DNA of 64,000 nucleotides, taken from NCBI RefSeq assembly GCF_009789235.1, contig NZ_WSTB01000004.1, positions 124,001 to 188,000 of the forward strand, read 5' to 3'. The notes under the pieces were generated by a model. It had not been told where the DNA came from. It searched no databases and saw only the letters and a program-made list of their open reading frames with translations. This document shows positions 31,216 through 40,826 of the stretch, piece by piece. The translations under genes were made by a program, and so were the position numbers. This stretch comes from Flavobacterium hydrocarbonoxydans (GTDB taxonomy: Bacteria; Bacteroidota; Bacteroidia; Flavobacteriales; Flavobacteriaceae). Position 1 is the stretch's first letter. Every line of letters begins with the position of its first letter.

Positions 31216-33360
31216 ATGAAAAAAATAATTTTATTCTTTACCATGTTACTTATGGCTTTTCCGGTAAGAGCTGATGAAGGAATGTGGTTTTTGATGTTCA
31301 TCGAAAGACTGAATCATCGAGATATGCAAAAAATGGGCTTGCAATTGACAGCTCAGGAAATTTACAGTATTAACAATCACAGTTTAAAAGATGCGATTGT
31401 ACAATTTAATGGTGGATGTACTGCTGAAATCGTTTCAAAAGAAGGTTTAGTTCTAACGAATCACCACTGTGGATACAACGCAATTGCAGAACTTTCGACT
31501 GCTGAACAAAACTATTTAAAAGATGGTTTTTGGGCGAAAGAAAAAAGCGCTGAAATGAAACCAAAATCATTATACGTTCGTTTCTTCGTGCGTATGGATG
31601 ATGTTTCGAAAAGAATTTTGTCAAAAGTAAACGATACAATGACAGAAACAGAAAGAAACAAAGTCATTCAGCAAGAGATTGCATTAATTGAAAAAGAAAA
31701 TAACGAAGGCGGAAAATATACGGTTTCTGTTCGTCCTTTCTTTCAGGGAAATGAATATTACTATTTTGTTTACCAGGATTACACAGACGTTCGTTTAGTA
31801 GGAACGCCTCCGGAAAGTGTTGGTAAATTTGGAGGGGATACAGATAACTGGGAGTGGCCTCGTCAAACAGGAGATTTCTCTATGTTCAGAGTTTATGCTG
31901 ATAAAAACGGTAATCCTGCAGCGTATTCTAAAGACAATGTGCCTTTGCAGCCAAAGCATTATTTGCCAGTAAGTATCAAAGGGGTTAAAGAAAATGATTT
32001 TGCCATGATTTTGGGTTATCCTGGAAGAACAAACCGCTGGATGCCGGCTGGTGGAATCGAGCAAAACATTCAATACGCTTATCCTGCCTGGGTTGAAGGT
32101 GCTAAAACCGGAATGGACCAAATGAAAAAATATATGGATGCTGATGCAACAGTTCGTTTGCAATATGCTTCAAAATATGCTTCGACAGCGAATTACTGGA
32201 AAAATCGTCAGGGAATGATTGATGCTTTAACAAAAGCTGGAACGGTTGAAGCTAAAACGGGACAAGAAGATAAGTTCTACGAATGGGCAAGTAAGGATGC
32301 TAATAAGGAAAAATACGAAAATGTAATTCCAACTATTAACAACTATTACCGACAAACCAATATAAAAGCACGCCACGATAATTACCTTATGCAGCTTTTG
32401 CGTACGTCTAGTTATGCAACAGGACCAGCAAATTTAGGAAACGCATTAATCGCTTACTATAACGAAAATGATGCAAAAAAAGCAGAAATGCTTCCTAAAA
32501 TAAATGCCATGATTGAAACCATCTATGGCGAATTTTACGCTCCATTAGAAAAAGATGTTTTAACGGCACAATTAAATTTGTATTCTTCTAAAGCTGCTGA
32601 ATATGGTTTGGCAACACATATCGCTAAAATGAAATCTGAAAATAATGGAGATTTTACAAATGATGTAGCAAAAGCAACAGAAGTAAGTTATTTTACTACT
32701 AAAGAAAAAGTGCTGGCGTTTATGGCAGATCCAAAGCCATTGGCAATTGTACACGACCCGTTGTATATTATTTCTAATGATTTATTGACAAAATACCGTG
32801 CAAAAACAGATGATCAAACCAGAGCTGACGACGTTTTTGCAACAGCTTATCGTAAATTGGTTGAAGGTTTTAGAGAATCAAAACTAAATGCGATTCAATA
32901 TCCGGATGCCAATTCTACATTAAGATTGACGTATGGAAAAGTTCGCGCTTTACCTGCAGACCCTCGCAATGATGCTAAAATCAACAATTATACAACCATG
33001 GAAAGTATGGTGAAAAAGTATAAAGCAGGTGATCAGGAATTTGATTTACCGGCTCGTTTATTAGAATTGAACAAAGCAAAAGATTTTGGTCAATATGCGG
33101 ATAAAGCAGGATATATGCCAGTAAATTTCTTAACGGATAACGATATCACAGGAGGAAATTCAGGTTCACCGGTTCTTAACGGAAAAGGAGAATTAATTGG
33201 AATTGCTTTTGACGGAAATATCGAAGCTATGGCGGGTGATGTTATTTTTGATCCTAATTTGCAAAGAACTATCAACGTTGATATTCGTTATGTACTTTGG
33301 ATTATTGACAAATACGCCGGAGCAAAAAATATTATAAATGAATTGACGATTATTAAATAA
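31216..33360 (+). CDS. S46 family dipeptidyl-peptidase, DPP7-like
   Basis: 714 residues with a signal peptide (LFFTMLLMAFPVRA). The chymotrypsin-like catalytic parts of family S46 are visible: TNHHCGY at 81-87 (His), a central all-helical insertion, and GGNSGSPVLN with Ser649. The specificity position, 18 residues after the Ser, is Gly667 (FDGN). In family knowledge a Gly there marks DPP7 (hydrophobic P1 preference) and an Arg marks DPP11 (Asp/Glu). It releases dipeptides from N-termini in the periplasm for peptide nutrition. Monocistronic. Confidence 0.93.
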   Translation: MKKIILFFTMLLMAFPVRADEGMWFLMFIERLNHRDMQKMGLQLTAQEIYSINNHSLKDAIVQFNGGCTAEIVSKEGLVLTNHHCGYNAIAELSTAEQNYLKDGFWAKEKSAEMKPKSLYVRFFVRMDDVSKRILSKVNDTMTETERNKVIQQEIALIEKENNEGGKYTVSVRPFFQGNEYYYFVYQDYTDVRLVGTPPESVGKFGGDTDNWEWPRQTGDFSMFRVYADKNGNPAAYSKDNVPLQPKHYLPVSIKGVKENDFAMILGYPGRTNRWMPAGGIEQNIQYAYPAWVEGAKTGMDQMKKYMDADATVRLQYASKYASTANYWKNRQGMIDALTKAGTVEAKTGQEDKFYEWASKDANKEKYENVIPTINNYYRQTNIKARHDNYLMQLLRTSSYATGPANLGNALIAYYNENDAKKAEMLPKINAMIETIYGEFYAPLEKDVLTAQLNLYSSKAAEYGLATHIAKMKSENNGDFTNDVAKATEVSYFTTKEKVLAFMADPKPLAIVHDPLYIISNDLLTKYRAKTDDQTRADDVFATAYRKLVEGFRESKLNAIQYPDANSTLRLTYGKVRALPADPRNDAKINNYTTMESMVKKYKAGDQEFDLPARLLELNKAKDFGQYADKAGYMPVNFLTDNDITGGNSGSPVLNGKGELIGIAFDGNIEAMAGDVIFDPNLQRTINVDIRYVLWIIDKYAGAKNIINELTIIK

Positions 33361-33373
33361 TCTGATTTTTTTT

Positions 33374-33423
33374 CCGCCACGAATTCACGAATATTTTTAA
33401 AATAATTCGTGAATTCGTGGCGG
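33374..33423. repeat. CCGCCACGAATTC palindrome, copy 2
   Basis: CCGCCACGAATTCACGAAT (33374-33392) and its exact complement (33405-33423) around a 12-base AT-rich loop, flanked by T runs on both sides. The arms are identical to the core of 22193-22262. Located between convergent genes, it may terminate both. Confidence 0.85.
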
Positions 33424-33469
33424 ATTTTTTTTGGAATTAGGAATTTTATTTTTGGAATTTTAGTTATAC

Positions 33470-36400
33470 TTATTGTTTCACTTTTACCCGAATTCCTTTG
33501 GTATGACTGGCGAATTCAGGAGCATACATACTCTGGATTGTGGTAATTCCATTAGAAAATTCTCCACTATTGTTCACCCGAATATCATATTCTAAAATAT
33601 AGGTTCCTTTGTTGATTTGGTCAAAAAAGAAATGTGTTGCAGCATCTTTTGTACTCCTATAATATCCTAAACCATCTTTGTATTGGTATTCTGAAAGTAC
33701 AGCTACAGGCTCAAAACAAGAAGCACGCATGTCTTTTAAATGTACAAATTCCACGTCTTCCTTCGATGAAATTATCAATCTCACGGTAACCAAATCGCCC
33801 GTTTTTAATTCATTTTTAGAAGAGATTTTTTCTAATTCATCTCCTTTCAAAGTGCTTTTCTTCAAATACAATTCTTTACTAACAGATAAAACTGCCCCGG
33901 AGTTATTTTGAATTTTATCCAAATCTTCAAAATATTGCCAATACACGCCGCCATATCCCGGAACTTTCGATTTGTTTTCGATAGAAATTGACGCCATTTC
34001 TTTTTTTACTTCTTCTGCTTTCCAGTTGAGTTTGATGTAACCTGTTTCTGCTTCTTTTTCGTTTTCTGACAGTTTTTTGGTTATGATTTTTTCATTACCA
34101 AGTTTGATGATAGTATTGTCTTTTACACTTGTCCAGTCGGTGCCTTGCATCAATAAAGCATAAATGGCTTCGGTTGTTGATTTTGTGGTGGGCCAGTTTT
34201 TGGTTTGTTTGTTTTTTAATAGCCAGACTTTCATAGCATCGACTGATTTGGTGTCCTGAGTCACTTCGGCGAAAGCCTCAATCAATAAAGCCTGAGTTTC
34301 AATAGGCGCCTGATACCAATACCAGCCTGCTTTATTGGCAATCCAGTACATGCCCCAATCTTCGTTATTTGATGACGTTTCTTTTAGGCTTTCGATGATT
34401 TTTTTAGCCGTTTCTTTTTCTCCAAAACGATTCAGTGCCAAAGCGGCTAATCCTTTTTCGTAAAGCGAATAGGTAAGCCAGTCTTTTTTAGCGGCTTCAA
34501 AATACATTTTAGACGCTTTTTTCAAAGTATCCGAAAGTGGGTGTTTTTCCAAATAAAAGCTTCTTGTGTAGAAATAATGTAAATCAGCATTAGGATTTAC
34601 CCAAATCAATTTATTTGTAGCTTTAGCATTCTTTGTTCTGATTTTGTGATAGTCTAAAAACTTACGGTCTAAAAACGGAATTCCAGTCTTAGCAATTTCG
34701 TCCATTTTAGAAGTATTATTTTCGTCTTTACTCAATTTAGATAAATGGCCTAATCCTGCCAGAATGTGTCTGGTGATGTATTCGCTTTCGTCGCTGCCTT
34801 CAAACCATGGGAAACCTCCGGATGATTTTTGTTTTTGCTTTAATTTATCGAAAGTGGCTTCCTGAGAATTTTTCATTTTTTCTAAATCGAATAACAGCCC
34901 CAGATTCTTTTTCTTTTCGTCTTCACTTTTAGCATCATTTAGCCAGGGTGTTTCTGCCAGAATTATCGATTTTAATTCTTCGTTTTCTTCTAATTTGGAA
35001 TTTAGATTTCCGCTTTTTCTCCACTTTTCAAACACAGTAGCAATTTTTGGATTACTCCCGATAATATCCGAAGCCAGCGCATTGGCATAAAATCGTGCAA
35101 AAGTCTGTTCCGCGCATTCATGTTCGTATTCCATCAAATAAGGAAGAGACTGAATGGTAATCCATGTTGGGTTTGATGTATATTCGAAAGTAAACTGATG
35201 ATTTTTTAAAGTCGATGAGGTATTGTTTTTTAAATTCTCAAACGTATATTCTTTTTTAGAATTCTCACGAACCCAAATCGGAATACTTTCTGTAACCAGC
35301 ATATTATTCGTTAAAACCGGAAGTATGTTTTCTTCACCATCCGAATAATCACCTGATTTTGCCAGAATTTTATACTGAACACCTTGTAAGCCTTCCGGAA
35401 TTGTAATAGTCCAGTTGGCTGTTGTATTACCAAAAGCCGGAATGGTAAAGTTCTTAACGTTTTGCGCATTCAGCATTTCGTTGTCTATTGGCTGCATGGT
35501 TGCAGCATCAAAAAACTGCAGCATGGCAATTCCTGTTTTGGCTTCGCCGGTAATATTCGAGATTTTAGCACTAATTACAATGGTGTCTTTCTCTCTGAAA
35601 AAGCGAGGAAAATTGGGTAAAATCATTAACTCTTTTTGAGTAAGGACAATTTTTTCTAAATAACCTGTAATCGCTTTTTTATTATGAGCTAGCAAACGAA
35701 GTTTCCAAGATGTTAATGCTTCCGGAGAAGTAAAGTTGAAGCTTACTTTTCCGTCTGCATCAGTTCTTAAATTCGGTAAAAAGAAAGCAGTTTCAGAAAG
35801 ATTTTTTCTTGCTTTTACCTGTGTCAGTTCTTCTAATGCTTTTTTGGTGTTAATGATAATCACTCCATTTGCACCTCTGCTTCCGTAAAGAGCGGTTGCT
35901 TTGTCATCTTTTAAAACATCAACAGATAAAATAGTCGCAGGATCTATATTTTTTATATCATTTATAATTTGTCCATCCACCACATATAAAGGAGTTTTTC
36001 CTTCAAGACTGGCTGCTCCTCTAATTTGTACACCTGCAACAACACCTGCAACACTGGTACTGTCTGCTCCAACTAGAAAATTTCCTGTACTAATTCGCGA
36101 AATTGATGCAGAGAGACTGGCTTTCTTAGTCTGTATCCCATAACCGGTAACAACAACTTCTTCTAGACTATTGTGGTCTTCAGTTAGAACTATATCGATA
36201 ATTTTTGCATCTTTGACTATTATGGACTGATTTTTAAAACCGATATAACTAAAAACAAGTTCTTCGTTTCTTACAGCTTCAATTTCATAATAACCATCAA
36301 AATCAGAACTTGTACCTCGTTGTGTTCCTTCGATTGTAATGCTAACCCCAGGAAGCGGCATATTCGATTCGTCTGTTACGATTCCGGAAATCAATTTGGC

Positions 36401-39400
36401 ATTAATTGGTTTTTCTGCTTTTTTGCGAAGTTGTTTTTGATATTCTCTTTGAAGGAAAACAGAATTATTAGCATTGTTAAAATCAAATCCAAACCAGATA
36501 AGCTTGGCCGTTTCATTATGAAGTTCAATTCTGTTTTTTGGGATATTTAAATTCTGAAGATAACTTGATGTTTTTTCAAAACCCAAATCTGATTTAATAT
36601 TACTGCTATTATAGGAGTAATCATAAAATCCCAAAGTGTTCCAACTGCTTGCTGCAAATTGGTCTAAGGAGCTGTCATACATCGAGGCCAGCACTTCGGC
36701 TTCATTTTTAGTATGGGTCGATTTTAATTTAAAGGACCAGTTTTCATTAGTTCCGGGTTGTAGTTTGCTTCTAAAAGTTTCGGTAGTAAACTCCAGTTTT
36801 GGTGCTTCAGTTTTTAAAAATACGTCAATATCTTTGTTGAAAACAGTATTCTCAAAAACACTCTGAATTCCTATTTTTAAATGCTTTTCAAATTCTTTTT
36901 TTAATGCGATTTTAATGATTTTTTCATTGTTTTCAAGATGTTCTGTTTTTTCAAAAAAGACTTTACTATCGTAATTTCCTGTAACAGAAAAATAAAGCTC
37001 AGGAATCACCGACGTTATTTTTAAGAGAACAAAACCATCTTTTTTAGGATCTTCATTAATCTGTTTGATACTAAATAAAGTACTGGTATTAAACTTGTCT
37101 TTGCTTTGCGTAATCTGAAAATCCGTGGAAGATTTTATAGTATTATCAAAACTATCTTTAGCTGAAAATACTATTTTATAATTCCCTGATTTATAATTTG
37201 AAATGAAATCCAAAACAATCTTTTTATCTTTTTCTGTATCTATTTTTTTAGAATAAAGTAAAGTTGTTGTGGTATCAGTTGTTATTTTTTCGTTTTGTTC
37301 ATAAGGAAACAAGCGTTCAAAATCTGCATTCTTTATGGTTTCAAAATCAGGTACGGGCCAGACTCTGGGTTTGAATTTTCCGGAAAAAGGACTTTTATAA
37401 AAGATTTTGATTTCGCCTTTGACAGCCAGGAATTCGCCATTTAAGTTGGTGCTCGTAAGTAGAATTTCGTTTTTATTTTTGGTTTCAATTTGAAAAGGAA
37501 CTGAGGTACCCAATACCAAGTCATGATAACCAACTTTTACATCGGTTTCAGCATCGTGAGTTTCGCCGTTAATATCAGTAACAGTGGTTTTTATATGATA
37601 ATTAAAAACAGGTAATTGCTCTTTTTTAGTGTTTTTAGGAGGAATTGCAGTAAAGTCAATACTGAATTTTCCCGAAGCATCTGTTTTCGTTTCGCCGGTA
37701 ATTATAATTTCCGTTTCTTCATCTGGTCCGGAAAAACCTCTAAAATAATTGGAATATCGGGTAACCGTGTATTTCACTACAGCATCAGAAATGTTGCTGC
37801 CCGCAAAAGCTTTCGCACTTCCTTGTACTTTAATCAGCTCATTGACCTTAAAGCTCTCTTTTTTTGGTTCAAAAGTAATTTCAAATTTTGGACGTTTGTA
37901 TTCCTCAACTCTAAAATCAATTGCAGAATCTTCAAAGTCAACATTTTCCCAGAAAGCGTGTTCGTCTTTACCTTTGTTATAGTCTATGTCATTTTCATAA
38001 GTATCAGGTTCATCTGCTTCAATGGTAAAATTACCTGTCAAGCCATTTTTTGGTAAAACGAATTCCCCCGAAAAAGAACCGAATTCATTTGTAATAACAT
38101 CAAATTCTTTAAAATCATTATAATCAGCGTCCTGAATAATAATTTTGAATGTTGTTTTAGCCACTACCTTTGTTTCATTATTCTTTTTTTGGATGGCAAT
38201 CCCTTTGTAATAAACCGTTTGCCCGGGGCGATAAATTGCCCGGTCTAAATAAAAATCTACTTTTCCTTTAAAATCATCTTCGTTTTCGTTATCATTTTTG
38301 GAATATTCATTAAAATAGCTGAGATAGTTTTTCTGAACTAAAACAGTATCATTTTTCGTTGATAATTCAATATCGTTATTGTTGTAAATGAATTTCTTTT
38401 GACTGTAAGATGCAACACCGTTTTTATTCGTTTTTAAATTATAATGTTTCGATTTTACCGTCACATTCTCTAATGGTTTTCCGGTTTTTCTGTCCAGAAC
38501 CTGAAACGTTTCTCCGGAAATATTCTGAGAAGCCAAAACAGCTAAATTAGAAACAGTAATGGTTTCATAGGAAAAAGCTTTTTCGTCTTTGGTTTCTGAA
38601 TCACTTTCAAAATAAACCAAATAAGAACCGGTTTTTAAATTTGGTAAAAGTACCTCGGTAGTGTATTCAAAAAAATCATTTTTGTTTTTGATGGTATAGT
38701 TTTGGGTTACAATAACTGCCCCTTTTTGGATAATAACGGATGCTAAAGTGCCTTTTTTAGAATAATCTCTTAAATCTAAAAGTTGTTTTTGATTGATTTT
38801 ATAGAAAGAAACTTTTACTTCTGAAACATTTTTATATCGAATAAGGGCTCTCGTATTTTCATCTGAATAACTGTATTTCTGAAGCTGAATATTTAATGAT
38901 TTGGATTGAATATATCCTTTTTGCTGTACAGCCAGTTTGTAAGCGTTTGATCTGTTATTTACGGCAATAATACTGTCTAATAAAAAGACAGCCTGGATGT
39001 TATAATCCGGATGAGTTTCTTTTGAAGCTTTTTGCGATAAAACAGAAGCTTTTTCCAATTGAATGTTCTGAATCAGAATAGCTTCTTTTGTTTCTTTTTG
39101 AAGGGAAGTCAAAGCTGGGAAATAAGCCTCGTCAGAATCCAGAAGATTATTTTTGCAGTATTGCATGCGCTCCAGCTGATTGTCTCCGGAGGGGTTGTTC
39201 GATTCCTGATTTTGATATAAAGATAAAACGGTACGTAGGTTTTCATTTGTAGCAAAACCGAAATCGACCTTTATGAAATCTGTAGATTTCCCTAAAAGTT
39301 GTTTGGTATAGGGCGTAAAATCACTTTTTACAACTTCCCATTGATGCACTTTTTGTTTGTAAAAAGCCAGATTTTCTTTTAAAAGATAATCAAAAAGGTT

Positions 39401-39943
39401 TTCTTTTTTGAATTTCTCTAAGGTAAAAAAATCAAAGATTGCCTCGTATTTTTCTAATGAAGTTGATTTTAAAACGGTTTCGTTTTCTAAAGTCTTTTTC
39501 ATAATCAAACCTATTTGATTTTTGAAAGTAGCTTCAGTCCAGGTCAAAAAATCTTCATCAAAAGCATTGGTATTGGTTCTGCTTCTGATTTTAGAATTGT
39601 TTCTGTTGTAATAATCATTCAGACACTTCGCGTAAACGAAATTCAATATTGCTTTTGATGGAATCGAAACACGGTTAATTTCGCTTTTCAAATTATTTAT
39701 AATCTTCGTTTGTGCATTTTCATCAACCGTTTGCAGGTATTTCGACTGATAAAAAAAGCATTTTATCATTTGCACTTCGTCTTTATTTTCTACCGCTTTT
39801 TTATAGATTTCGACAACAATCTCGTTCGATGATTTTATTTTTCCTTCGTTTTCATAGTTAATTACTTTGGCCCATTTTTTATCATTTTGTTGAGCGAATA
39901 GCGTTGTAGAAAACAATAAGAACGCAAATAATATTTTTTTCAT
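33470..39943 (-). CDS. Alpha-2-macroglobulin-like protein with embedded SusC-type plug segment
   Basis: 2157 residues with a signal peptide (FAFLLFSTTLFAQ). The N-terminal half is macroglobulin-like: YRPGQTVYYKGIA, GLTGNFTIEADEPDTYENDI, and FKVNELIKVQGSAKAFAG. At about 1185-1370 an insertion shows a carboxypeptidase-regulatory domain (GIVTDESNMPLPGVSITIEG) and a TonB plug (LEEVVVTGYGIQTKKASL, VRGAAS-like QIRGAAS, GKTPLYVVDGQ, SVDVLKDDKATALYGSRGANGVIII). The A2M core then resumes (FFLPNLRTDADGKVSFNFTSPEALTSWKLRLLAHN), with a thioester-type Cys-Ala-Glu-Gln near 1610 (YEHECAEQ) and helical toroid repeats. It would be a periplasmic protease trap; the role of the plug segment is unknown. Convergent with the S46 gene. 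Confidence 0.88.
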   Translation of the reverse strand: MKKILFAFLLFSTTLFAQQNDKKWAKVINYENEGKIKSSNEIVVEIYKKAVENKDEVQMIKCFFYQSKYLQTVDENAQTKIINNLKSEINRVSIPSKAILNFVYAKCLNDYYNRNNSKIRSRTNTNAFDEDFLTWTEATFKNQIGLIMKKTLENETVLKSTSLEKYEAIFDFFTLEKFKKENLFDYLLKENLAFYKQKVHQWEVVKSDFTPYTKQLLGKSTDFIKVDFGFATNENLRTVLSLYQNQESNNPSGDNQLERMQYCKNNLLDSDEAYFPALTSLQKETKEAILIQNIQLEKASVLSQKASKETHPDYNIQAVFLLDSIIAVNNRSNAYKLAVQQKGYIQSKSLNIQLQKYSYSDENTRALIRYKNVSEVKVSFYKINQKQLLDLRDYSKKGTLASVIIQKGAVIVTQNYTIKNKNDFFEYTTEVLLPNLKTGSYLVYFESDSETKDEKAFSYETITVSNLAVLASQNISGETFQVLDRKTGKPLENVTVKSKHYNLKTNKNGVASYSQKKFIYNNNDIELSTKNDTVLVQKNYLSYFNEYSKNDNENEDDFKGKVDFYLDRAIYRPGQTVYYKGIAIQKKNNETKVVAKTTFKIIIQDADYNDFKEFDVITNEFGSFSGEFVLPKNGLTGNFTIEADEPDTYENDIDYNKGKDEHAFWENVDFEDSAIDFRVEEYKRPKFEITFEPKKESFKVNELIKVQGSAKAFAGSNISDAVVKYTVTRYSNYFRGFSGPDEETEIIITGETKTDASGKFSIDFTAIPPKNTKKEQLPVFNYHIKTTVTDINGETHDAETDVKVGYHDLVLGTSVPFQIETKNKNEILLTSTNLNGEFLAVKGEIKIFYKSPFSGKFKPRVWPVPDFETIKNADFERLFPYEQNEKITTDTTTTLLYSKKIDTEKDKKIVLDFISNYKSGNYKIVFSAKDSFDNTIKSSTDFQITQSKDKFNTSTLFSIKQINEDPKKDGFVLLKITSVIPELYFSVTGNYDSKVFFEKTEHLENNEKIIKIALKKEFEKHLKIGIQSVFENTVFNKDIDVFLKTEAPKLEFTTETFRSKLQPGTNENWSFKLKSTHTKNEAEVLASMYDSSLDQFAASSWNTLGFYDYSYNSSNIKSDLGFEKTSSYLQNLNIPKNRIELHNETAKLIWFGFDFNNANNSVFLQREYQKQLRKKAEKPINAKLISGIVTDESNMPLPGVSITIEGTQRGTSSDFDGYYEIEAVRNEELVFSYIGFKNQSIIVKDAKIIDIVLTEDHNSLEEVVVTGYGIQTKKASLSASISRISTGNFLVGADSTSVAGVVAGVQIRGAASLEGKTPLYVVDGQIINDIKNIDPATILSVDVLKDDKATALYGSRGANGVIIINTKKALEELTQVKARKNLSETAFFLPNLRTDADGKVSFNFTSPEALTSWKLRLLAHNKKAITGYLEKIVLTQKELMILPNFPRFFREKDTIVISAKISNITGEAKTGIAMLQFFDAATMQPIDNEMLNAQNVKNFTIPAFGNTTANWTITIPEGLQGVQYKILAKSGDYSDGEENILPVLTNNMLVTESIPIWVRENSKKEYTFENLKNNTSSTLKNHQFTFEYTSNPTWITIQSLPYLMEYEHECAEQTFARFYANALASDIIGSNPKIATVFEKWRKSGNLNSKLEENEELKSIILAETPWLNDAKSEDEKKKNLGLLFDLEKMKNSQEATFDKLKQKQKSSGGFPWFEGSDESEYITRHILAGLGHLSKLSKDENNTSKMDEIAKTGIPFLDRKFLDYHKIRTKNAKATNKLIWVNPNADLHYFYTRSFYLEKHPLSDTLKKASKMYFEAAKKDWLTYSLYEKGLAALALNRFGEKETAKKIIESLKETSSNNEDWGMYWIANKAGWYWYQAPIETQALLIEAFAEVTQDTKSVDAMKVWLLKNKQTKNWPTTKSTTEAIYALLMQGTDWTSVKDNTIIKLGNEKIITKKLSENEKEAETGYIKLNWKAEEVKKEMASISIENKSKVPGYGGVYWQYFEDLDKIQNNSGAVLSVSKELYLKKSTLKGDELEKISSKNELKTGDLVTVRLIISSKEDVEFVHLKDMRASCFEPVAVLSEYQYKDGLGYYRSTKDAATHFFFDQINKGTYILEYDIRVNNSGEFSNGITTIQSMYAPEFASHTKGIRVKVKQ

Positions 39944-40073
39944 AAAGTGAGTTTTCTATATAGAGTGTTGTTTTTTGAAAAAGGTTGGAAACGTAATAAA
40001 ATAAATTTCGTACAAATTACTAATTTATCCCTAAAACCTAATGATACATTTTATATTTCCTTATTTTTGAAAC

Positions 40074-40781
40074 ATGAAAAAGCTACTATTCCTTTTTTTG
40101 ATGATACCAATATTTGTTTGGTCACAATCTAACTTTGAAAAAGCGGATAAGTTATTTAATTCTAAAAAGTATGAAGAAGCCGAGATTGCTTTTAAGGCAG
40201 TTTTAAAAAGTAATCCTAATGATATTAAAACATTAGAACGCCTGGCAGATATTGCTGCCCATCATAAAAATTGGGAGCAGACTGCTGTATATTATAAAAA
40301 GCTCAAAGAAATAAAACCTACCGAAGCCGATTATTTTTATAAATATGGAGGTTCTTTAGGGATGCTGGCTTTAGAAGCCAATAAATTTAAAGCTTTAGGA
40401 ATGGTGTCGGATATGAAAAAGGCATTCGAAAAAGCTATTCTTTTAGATCCAAAACATCTGCCTGCGAGATGGGCTTTGATAGAGCTGTACCTGCAACTGC
40501 CGGCAATAGTAGGAGGCAGTGAGTCAAAAGCTTTGAAATACTCGCATGAACTGGCCCGGTTATCGCCGGTTGACGGGTATATGTCCAAAGGGAGAATTGA
40601 TGAATATTTTGAAAGATATGCTGAGGCTGAAAAAAATTATATAAAAGCAGACGAAATTGGGAAATCAAAAATTACATTTCAAAAATTATATAATTTATAT
40701 TTGAACAAATTAAAAGACCCTAAAAAAGCAAAGCATTTAAAACAGGAGTTTGATAAAAATAACGAAATATCAAAATCGTAA
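40074..40781 (+). CDS. Exported tetratricopeptide-repeat protein
   Basis: 235 residues with signal peptide (LLFLFLMIPIFVWSQ). TPR units are clear: NFEKADKLFNSKKYEEAEIAFKAVLKSNPND, then IKTLERLADIAAHHKNWEQTAVYYKKLKEIKP and AFEKAILLDPKHLPARWALIELYLQ. These mediate protein contacts; no enzymatic domain is present. A TATTTTTG -7-like box at 40062-40069 lies so close to the ATG that the mRNA could be nearly leaderless. The Mur ligase gene follows 45 bp later. Confidence 0.82.
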   Translation: MKKLLFLFLMIPIFVWSQSNFEKADKLFNSKKYEEAEIAFKAVLKSNPNDIKTLERLADIAAHHKNWEQTAVYYKKLKEIKPTEADYFYKYGGSLGMLALEANKFKALGMVSDMKKAFEKAILLDPKHLPARWALIELYLQLPAIVGGSESKALKYSHELARLSPVDGYMSKGRIDEYFERYAEAEKNYIKADEIGKSKITFQKLYNLYLNKLKDPKKAKHLKQEFDKNNEISKS

Positions 40782-40826
40782 CTTCCGGATTAAGAACGGA
40801 ATCAGATAAAAAAATTGAAATTTAAA

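Noticed and set aside
35840-36390. Macroglobulin-plug junction as an assembly chimera
   Set aside because: The frame is open on both sides and macroglobulin sequence resumes downstream, so a genuine insertion is more likely; kept as a finding with a long-read check.
37616-38056. Longer plus-strand ORF inside the macroglobulin gene
   Set aside because: Antisense shadow with biased composition (many Phe, Arg, Ile) and no domain.
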